Positions 60,401 to 64,000 of a stretch of DNA of 64,000 nt are shown in pieces. Below the pieces are notes generated by a model that did not search any database, was not told the DNA's origin, and saw only the letters and a list, made by a program, of their open reading frames with translations. A program made the position numbers and the translations under genes. The stretch is from Streptomyces justiciae (lineage in GTDB: Bacteria; Actinomycetota; Actinomycetes; Streptomycetales; Streptomycetaceae). The stretch is from NCBI RefSeq assembly GCF_015163075.1, contig NZ_JADDXU010000007.1, positions 248,001 to 312,000 on the forward strand, written 5' to 3'. Each line of letters opens with the position of its first letter. Within the stretch, counting starts at the first letter, position 1.

Positions 60401-60492
60401 GGGCCCGGGCCCTCGCCCTGGCGGGGAGCGGGGTGGCCGCGGCGGGCGTGGTGGGGGCGGCGCTGGGGGTGGTGCGTTCGATACGGCGGTGA
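57421..60492 (+). CDS. FAD-binding and Fe-S dehydrogenase (GlcD/GlcF-fused, D-lactate-dehydrogenase-like)
   Basis: A 1023-residue fused oxidoreductase. Residues about 35-240 are a PCMH FAD domain (R-G-G-G-T-S-L-A-G-Q; I-G-G-M-I-G-N-N-S-C-G), followed by the FAD-oxidase C domain (G-H-F-G-H-G-C-V-H; S-G-E-H-G-D-G-Q-S-R-G). Two [4Fe-4S] clusters begin at Cys556 (C-V-G-V-G-K-C) and Cys621 (C-L-A-C-K-G-C-K-R-D-C-P). Two CCG domains (L-C-C-G-L-T-W; G-C-C-G-L-A-G-N) complete it. Likely oxidises a 2-hydroxyacid such as D-lactate or glycolate at the membrane quinone pool. A hydrophobic Ala/Gly-Val segment near residues 1000-1018 may attach it to the membrane. Confidence 0.92.
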   Translation: MSTLESALHHRVDGEVRFDAGSRAAYSTDASNFRQTPIGVVVPRTPEAAAEAVAVAREYDAPVLSRGGGTSLAGQCTNTAIVIDWSKYCHRVESVDPKARTCIVQPGIVLDDLNRQLAPTGLRFGPEPATHANCTIGGMIGNNSCGATAQAHGKVVDNIARLEVLLYDGTRFWCGATSDDEYAAIERQGDLRATLYRRLRTLRDTHADEIRHRFPDIPRRVSGYNLDSLLPEHGFDVAGLLVGSESTLVTVLRAELKLVPVVKEQTLVVLGFPDIDTAADAVPEILPYEPIALEGVDSRLIRDERIKHLNPKARAQLPEGNAYLMVQFGGETVEESDEHAHRMLDGLHESEHDPKVAFFDDPSHEEELWQVREAGLGATAHIPGHPDTFEGWEDSAVPPDRLGEYLRRLRRLYEEFGYLSDTGPSLYGHFGHGCVHTRIPFDLYSADGVAAYRRFMERAADLVAEFGGSFSGEHGDGQSRGELLPRMFGEQLVSAFNELKGAFDPLNRMNPGKVVAPYRLDENLRLGGDWAPYAPRDLHFQFPDDGGSLAEAANRCVGVGKCRQLTSEGSVMCPSYQVTREEEHSTRGRARLLFEMLDGHGDSAIQDGWRSQAVHDALDLCLACKGCKRDCPADVDMATYKAEFLSHHYEGRWWRRPRAHLSMGWLPMLAQAVGRSRLAPAVNALTHTPLLSAAAVTVAGVENRELPLFAGETLQQWFAHHEPYGDGARGSVLLWPDTFTNHFHPHVGRAAVALLEHAGWRVELPTEPLCCGLTWISTGQLGVAERVLGRTVRQLAPHVRDGGLVVVLEPSCAAVFRSDAHDLFPGDRDVRRLRDRTVTLAELLTEHSPGYEPPQVPERSAHALAQVHCHQHAVLGWDADAELLRRAGVDTERLDSGCCGLAGNFGFEPGHLDVSEACAERVLLPRLRDAAPETVVLADGFSCRTQVAEFDSGGHEGVHLAELLAVGLPGGDGAAYGSAYGVAPDARPAPPGRRARALALAGSGVAAAGVVGAALGVVRSIRR

Positions 60493-60548
60493 GGGCGCGG
60501 TCGGTGTGGTGCCGCCGGACGCCGACGCATCCGGCAACCGCCCCCTCA
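60490..60548. terminator. Possible bidirectional terminator over two stop codons
   Basis: TGAGGGCGCGGT (60490-60501) pairs with ACCGCCCCCTCA (60537-60548) at 11 of 12 bases, with a 35-nt loop. The arms contain the stop codons of the convergent dehydrogenase and sigma-factor genes. Confidence 0.4.
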
Positions 60549-61163
60549 GGCGACCAGCACAGCGCCGCCACTCACCTCCGCGTCGGCGTCCGCCAGCAGC
60601 GCGGTCAGCGTCTCCCTCGCCCGTGCCACCCGCGAGCGCACCGTGCCCACCGGGCATTCGCTGATCTCGGCCGCCTCCGCGTAGGGCAGGCCGAGGAGTT
60701 GGGTGAGGACGAAGGCCTCACGCCGTTCGACGGGCAGCGCGGCCAGGAGGTCGAGTAGGGCCACGCCCTCGTCGAAGCCGGGCAGTCCGCGCGGCTGGGC
60801 GAGTTCGGCGGCCAGCTGCCAGTCCGGTACGTCGGAGAGACGTGGCCGGGCCGCGGCGTAGCGGTAGCCGTCGATCACGGCACGGCGGGCGATGGACAGC
60901 AGCCAGGCACGGGCCGAGGAGCGCCCCTCGAACCGGTGCAGGCTGCCGAGAGCCCGCAGGAACGTGTCCTGTGCGAGGTCGTCGACGGCCTGGGGATCGG
61001 CGCACAGATGGGCGACGTAGCGCAGGACGTCGCGGTGCAGGGCGCGGACGAAGCGCTCGACGGCGACTGCGTCGCCGGCACGGGCGGCCAGCGCCCAGGC
61101 GGTCGTCGACTCGTCCGGAGGTCGGGATTCTTCACGCCATGAGGGCGGGGCAGGGGTGATCAC
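60546..61163 (-). CDS. SigC-like ECF RNA polymerase sigma factor
   Basis: A 205-residue ECF sigma. Region 2 (about 25-95) has D-D-L-A-Q-D-T-F-L-R-A-L and S-A-R-A-W-L-L-S-I-A-R; region 4 (about 130-190) has L-L-G-L-P-Y-A-E-A-A-E-I-S-E-C-P-V-G-T-V-R-S-R-V-A-R-A-R. The region 4 wording closely resembles mycobacterial SigC, which is linked to copper acquisition; that functional transfer is inference. The GTG at 61163 has AAGGA 6 nt upstream. The frame stays open to 61724, but that extension is the repeat tract. There is no anti-sigma gene next to it, as for SigC. Confidence 0.9.
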   Translation of the reverse strand: MITPAPPSWREESRPPDESTTAWALAARAGDAVAVERFVRALHRDVLRYVAHLCADPQAVDDLAQDTFLRALGSLHRFEGRSSARAWLLSIARRAVIDGYRYAAARPRLSDVPDWQLAAELAQPRGLPGFDEGVALLDLLAALPVERREAFVLTQLLGLPYAEAAEISECPVGTVRSRVARARETLTALLADADAEVSGGAVLVA

Positions 61164-61189
61164 CTGATGTCCTTCTCGGTCATGGGGAA

Positions 61190-61855
61190 TTCCGGGGATG
61201 CCAGGGATGCCGGGGGGCGCCGGAGACTCTGGGGACTCCGGTGGCTCCAGGAGGCCAGGGACTCCGAGGGCTCGGGGGACGGGACTCCGCGGGCCCCGAG
61301 GGCTCCGAGGCCCGAGAACTCCGAGGCCCGAGAGCTCGGGGCCCCTGAGCCTCCGTGGCTCCGGACCTCCGGGGCCTCCCGACCTCCGGGGCCTCCAGAC
61401 CTCCGGGACCTCCCGACCTCGGGGGCCTCCGGACCTCCGGGGACTCCGAGGGCCGCGAGGGCTCCCAGGGCTCCCAGGGCGCCGGGGACTCCGAAGGCTC
61501 GGGGCCCCTGAGCCTCCGTGGCTCCGGACCTCCGGGGCCTCCCGACCTCGGGGGACTCCGGACCTCCGGGGACTCCGAGGGCCGCGAGGGCTCCCAGGGC
61601 GCCGGGGACTCCGAGGGCTCGGAGCCCCTGAGCCTCCGTGGCTCCGAACCTCCGGGGCCTCCCGACCTCCGGGGACTCCAGACCTCCGGGAGCTCTGAAG
61701 GCTCAGGGCACCCAAGGCCTCCACGGCTCCGGGGGCCCCTAGGCGCCTGGGGCTCCGGGCCTACGGGACTCCGGGGCTCCAGACGCCCGGGGCTCCGGGG
61801 CTCCAGGGCTCCAGGGCAATCACCGCCTCCGGGGTTTCCGAGGCTTAACGGGATT
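61190..61855. repeat. Long degenerate GGACCTCCGGGG-type tandem-repeat tract
   Basis: About 665 bp built of short units such as GACCTCCGGGGCCTCC and GGGACTCCGAGG. Longer copies of the block GGGGCCCCTGAGCCTCCGTG start at 61338 and 61501, with a one-base variant at 61621 (offsets 163 and 120). Several frames stay open for hundreds of bases and would encode collagen-like Pro/Gly/Arg runs; I treat them as non-coding. It separates the sigma gene from the Met/His-rich membrane protein gene. 61856-61995 shows no gene. Confidence 0.85.
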
Positions 61856-61995
61856 CCGGGGGTTCCGGACCGGCCAGCCGCGCGCTGAGGCGTGGGCGGC
61901 GAGGGTCCGGTGCTGCGGGGGACGGCCGTACGGCGCCGGAGCGGTCGTACGGCTGACGCCCGAGGCGCGCACGGGCGGCCTCGGGTCAGTGGCTG

Positions 61996-62754
61996 TCAGG
62001 CGACAGCGGTCCCCGCGGGAGGTCCCCGTGTGGTGATCGCATGGCTGAGAAGGAGGAGCCGCGGCGCCCGCGCGGAGCGGCGCCGGGGCCGGCCGGTACG
62101 CGGCCGGTGCGTCGGCGTGGGGAGGGCGAGCAGCAGTCGTAGCGGCGCCGCGAGCCATCCGGCGACGGCCCGCAGCAGCCGGAAGGCGGCCCGTTCGCCG
62201 TACGCCAGCCACAGTCCGCACAGCAGCGCGGCCAGCAGGTGGGCGGCGAGCATGCCGAGAGAGGAGGAGCCGGCGCCGGTGTGCCCCGCACCCATGTGCG
62301 CGATGTCCATGAGGTCCATGGAGTCCATGTGCATCGAACCGACGTGCGCGGAGCCCACGTGCGCCGAGCCCATGTCCATCGCACCCATGTGCGTCGCGCC
62401 CATATGCGTCGCACCCACGTCCATGGCACCCATATCGCCAGCGCTCATATCCCCGGCGCTCATATCGCCCGCGCCGCCCGCCATGCCCGGCCCCGCCGCC
62501 CTCGGCTGTGCCAGCGAGAACCCCTCATGGAGTGCCGTCTGGGCGGCGACGACCAGCCCGACCACCGTCGGCAGCCCGCGTTCCCGCCCGGCCAGGCACC
62601 AGGCCGCGGCCCCGGTGAGGAGCGTGCCGCAGGCCAGGGCCCAGGCGGGCACGTGCCGGCCGGACATCAGGACGTGGCCCAGGGCGGCGAGCAGCACGCA
62701 GACGGCCGCGAACACCGCGGCCCGTACTGTGCGCGTTACCCACCCTGACGTCAT
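61996..62754 (-). CDS. Membrane protein with Met/His/Asp-rich repeat segment (candidate copper binding)
   Basis: A 252-residue membrane protein. Three hydrophobic helices lie at about 9-30, 36-54 and 62-75, and one to two more after residue 165; the C-terminus is Arg/Pro-rich. Between them, about residues 93-160, is a repeat segment of five-residue steps (G-D-M-S-A, G-D-M-G-A, T-H-M-G-A, A-H-V-G-S) rich in Met, His and Asp and lacking Cys. Met/His-rich exposed loops typically bind copper. It may be a DUF5134-like protein; I am unsure. It is upstream of the SigC-like gene on the same strand. Confidence 0.7.
   Translation of the reverse strand: MTSGWVTRTVRAAVFAAVCVLLAALGHVLMSGRHVPAWALACGTLLTGAAAWCLAGRERGLPTVVGLVVAAQTALHEGFSLAQPRAAGPGMAGGAGDMSAGDMSAGDMGAMDVGATHMGATHMGAMDMGSAHVGSAHVGSMHMDSMDLMDIAHMGAGHTGAGSSSLGMLAAHLLAALLCGLWLAYGERAAFRLLRAVAGWLAAPLRLLLALPTPTHRPRTGRPRRRSARAPRLLLLSHAITTRGPPAGTAVA
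62320..62478 (-). repeat. In-frame 15-bp repeats encoding the Met/His segment
   Basis: Many 15-bp units, for example GGCGCGACGCACATG and GCCGGCGATATGAGC on the minus strand, repeat with little interruption. They preserve frame and the Met/His spacing, which implies selection on the protein. Confidence 0.75.
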
Positions 62755-62853
62755 GGCGTCACATCCTCCCATCCGGCCCGGCCTCGCCGCAGTCGTCCCA
62801 AGGGTTCTCCTGCGGTCAAGGTGCGCGACATCAAACTGGGAGGATTCCTTTTC

Positions 62854-62891
62854 TTGAACTATTCGTGTTTACGGGGGTAGGTTGTCCCGCA
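62854..62891 (+). promoter_or_regulatory. Leaderless furA-type promoter
   Basis: TTGAAC (62854-62859) and TAGGTT (62878-62883) are separated by 18 bp, placing the transcription start at or next to the ATG at 62891. The AT-rich TTCTTGAACTATTCG around the -35 is the probable Fur-protein site. No ribosome site is present. Confidence 0.6.
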
Positions 62892-63328
62892 TGACTGCAC
62901 CCCAGCCCCCGACTCCCGCCGATGAGCTGCGCGGTGCCGGCCTGCGGGTGACGGCCGCCCGGGTCGCCCTGCTGGAGACCGTCCGCGCCGGGGACCACCT
63001 CGGCGTCGAGATGATCGCCGAGGGTGTGCGCGACCGGGTCGGCCACATATCGCTTCAGGCCGTGTACGACGCGCTCCACGCGCTCACCACGGCCGGGCTC
63101 GTCCGCCGTATCGAGCCGCCGGGCAGCCCGGCCCGGTTCGAGGGTCGTGTCGGCGACAACCACCACCACCTGGTGTGCCGTTCGTGCGGTGTCGTCGTCG
63201 ACGTCGACTGCGCGGTCGGTCACGCCCCGTGTCTGACCGCTGCGGACGACCGCGGCTTCACGGTCGACGAGGCCGAGGTCATCTACTGGGGCCTGTGCCC
63301 CGCCTGTTCGTCCACGAGCAGTACCTGA
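62891..63328 (+). CDS. Fur-family redox/metal regulator (FurA/CatR type)
   Basis: A 145-residue Fur-family repressor. Winged helix at about 10-75 (S-L-Q-A-V-Y-D-A-L-H-A-L), metal region D-N-H-H-H-L-V-C-R-S-C-G and the C-terminal structural zinc pair C-P-A-C. Located 85 bp upstream of katG in the same direction, the arrangement in which FurA represses itself and catalase-peroxidase and is inactivated by oxidation. Leaderless translation from the ATG is predicted from the promoter. Confidence 0.93.
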   Translation: MTAPQPPTPADELRGAGLRVTAARVALLETVRAGDHLGVEMIAEGVRDRVGHISLQAVYDALHALTTAGLVRRIEPPGSPARFEGRVGDNHHHLVCRSCGVVVDVDCAVGHAPCLTAADDRGFTVDEAEVIYWGLCPACSSTSST

Positions 63329-63413
63329 AAGCCACCAGCGGTACCGAGCACCAAGCACCACCACCAGCAGTTCCTCAGCTCCAACGATCCGCCCCGTCCG
63401 GAAGGATTCCCCC

Positions 63414-64000
63414 ATGTCCGAGAGCAACGCCGCCCCCGAGGGCAAGTGCCCCGTGGCGCACGACCGCGCCCTGCACCCCACCCAGGGCGGTGGCAACCGC
63501 CAGTGGTGGCCGGAGCGGCTCAACCTGAAGATCCTGGCCAAGAACCCCGCCGTGGCGAACCCGCTCGGTGAGGAGTTCGACTACGCGGCGGCGTTCCAGT
63601 CCCTGGACCTGGCGGCCGTGAAACAGGACATCGCCGAGGTCCTGACGGACTCCAAGGACTGGTGGCCGGCCGACTTCGGGCACTACGGCCCGTTCATGAT
63701 CCGTATGGCCTGGCACAGCGCGGGCACCTACCGCATCAGCGACGGCCGCGGCGGCGCCGGCGCCGGCCAGCAGCGCTTCGCCCCGCTGAACAGCTGGCCG
63801 GACAACGGCAACCTGGACAAGGCCCGCCGGCTGCTGTGGCCGGTGAAGAAGAAGTACGGCCAGAGCCTGTCCTGGGCCGACCTGATGATCCTCGCCGGCA
63901 ACGTGGCCCTTGAGTCCATGGGCTTCGAGACCTTCGGCTTCGGCGGCGGCCGCGAGGACGTCTGGGAGTCGGAGGAGGACGTCTACTGGGGTCCCGAGAA
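63414..64000 (+). CDS. katG: Catalase-peroxidase, N-terminal part (runs off the window)
   Basis: The first 195 residues of a KatG that continues past 64000. The distal haem pocket R97, W100 and H101 is in M-I-R-M-A-W-H-S-A-G-T-Y-R; W-W-P-E-R-L-N-L, N-P-L-G-E-E-F-D-Y and E-T-F-G-F-G-G-G-R-E-D typify the family. It destroys hydrogen peroxide and has broad peroxidase activity. GAAGGA lies before the ATG. It is the second gene of the FurA operon. Confidence 0.97.
   Translation, partial: MSESNAAPEGKCPVAHDRALHPTQGGGNRQWWPERLNLKILAKNPAVANPLGEEFDYAAAFQSLDLAAVKQDIAEVLTDSKDWWPADFGHYGPFMIRMAWHSAGTYRISDGRGGAGAGQQRFAPLNSWPDNGNLDKARRLLWPVKKKYGQSLSWADLMILAGNVALESMGFETFGFGGGREDVWESEEDVYWGPE

Noticed and set aside
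57437..60657. 1073-codon frame antisense to the FAD/Fe-S dehydrogenase
   Set aside because: Exact shadow of a gene with clear Fe-S and FAD motifs on the plus strand.
60546..61724. 392-residue sigma factor with a Pro/Arg/Gly repeat N-terminus
   Set aside because: The extension is the minisatellite tract; ECF sigma factors of this type are near 200 residues and the GTG at 61163 has a ribosome site.
61355..61888. Collagen-like plus-strand frame of 177 codons
   Set aside because: Repeats are not kept to a codon-sized step (offsets 163 and 120), several frames are equally open, and no start signal is present.

Overview
The window is high-GC actinobacterial chromosome, almost certainly Streptomyces. 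Third-codon positions are nearly all G or C, GTG starts and 4-bp ATGA/GTGA overlaps are frequent, several promoters look leaderless, and many small families are typical of Streptomyces (DUF5999-like, DUF6099-like, a SepF paralogue, RsbW-type ATPase, FurA-KatG, HTH-MurA beside aconitase). No tRNA, rRNA, CRISPR array, prophage or intact insertion sequence was seen. Gene names are family inferences from reading the sequence; no search was run.

Layout: 1-4.4 kb has the start of a secreted AA10 polysaccharide monooxygenase behind a perfect CebR box, then Uma2, HD and VOC proteins and an OmpR-type two-component system. 4.4-9.6 kb has aconitase, gene remnants and an HTH-MurA fusion; aconitase and HTH-MurA share an ATCTC-N6-GAGAT palindrome. 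9.6-13.3 kb is an ABC exporter with a NarL-type two-component system. 13.5-19.2 kb is a trans-4-hydroxyproline catabolic cluster (three-part D-hydroxyproline dehydrogenase, deaminase, epimerase, GntR regulator) with one operator motif at three promoters. 19.3-24.3 kb holds TetR regulators, an MMPL transporter and small proteins.

24.3-34.5 kb is a CoA-dependent 2-aminobenzoate (anthranilate)-type catabolic cluster: ligase, fused monooxygenase/reductase, enoyl-CoA hydratase, acyl-CoA dehydrogenase, RidA and a PaaX-type regulator. A cysC-cysD-cysN sulfate-activation operon splits it. The two leftward catabolic operons carry an identical 14-bp promoter element. 34.8-39.7 kb has an RsbW-like ATPase, ornithine carbamoyltransferase and arginine deiminase, and a divergent SPFH/NAD-kinase-like pair. 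39.8-43.8 kb is the Hen1-Pnkp RNA repair operon.

43.9-50 kb has a methyltransferase, an LLM oxidoreductase, a 54-residue acidic protein, a long G-rich then C-rich repeat tract, an AAA ATPase/MazG-like pair and a SepF paralogue. 50.2-54.2 kb is one gene fusing assimilatory nitrate reductase to a CysJ-like NADPH flavoprotein. 54.3-60.5 kb has a membrane protein, a YceI/MarR pair, a structured 19-bp inverted repeat and a 1023-residue FAD/Fe-S dehydrogenase. 60.5-64 kb has a SigC-like ECF sigma factor, a second repeat tract, a Met/His-rich membrane protein and the FurA-KatG operon, cut by the window end.
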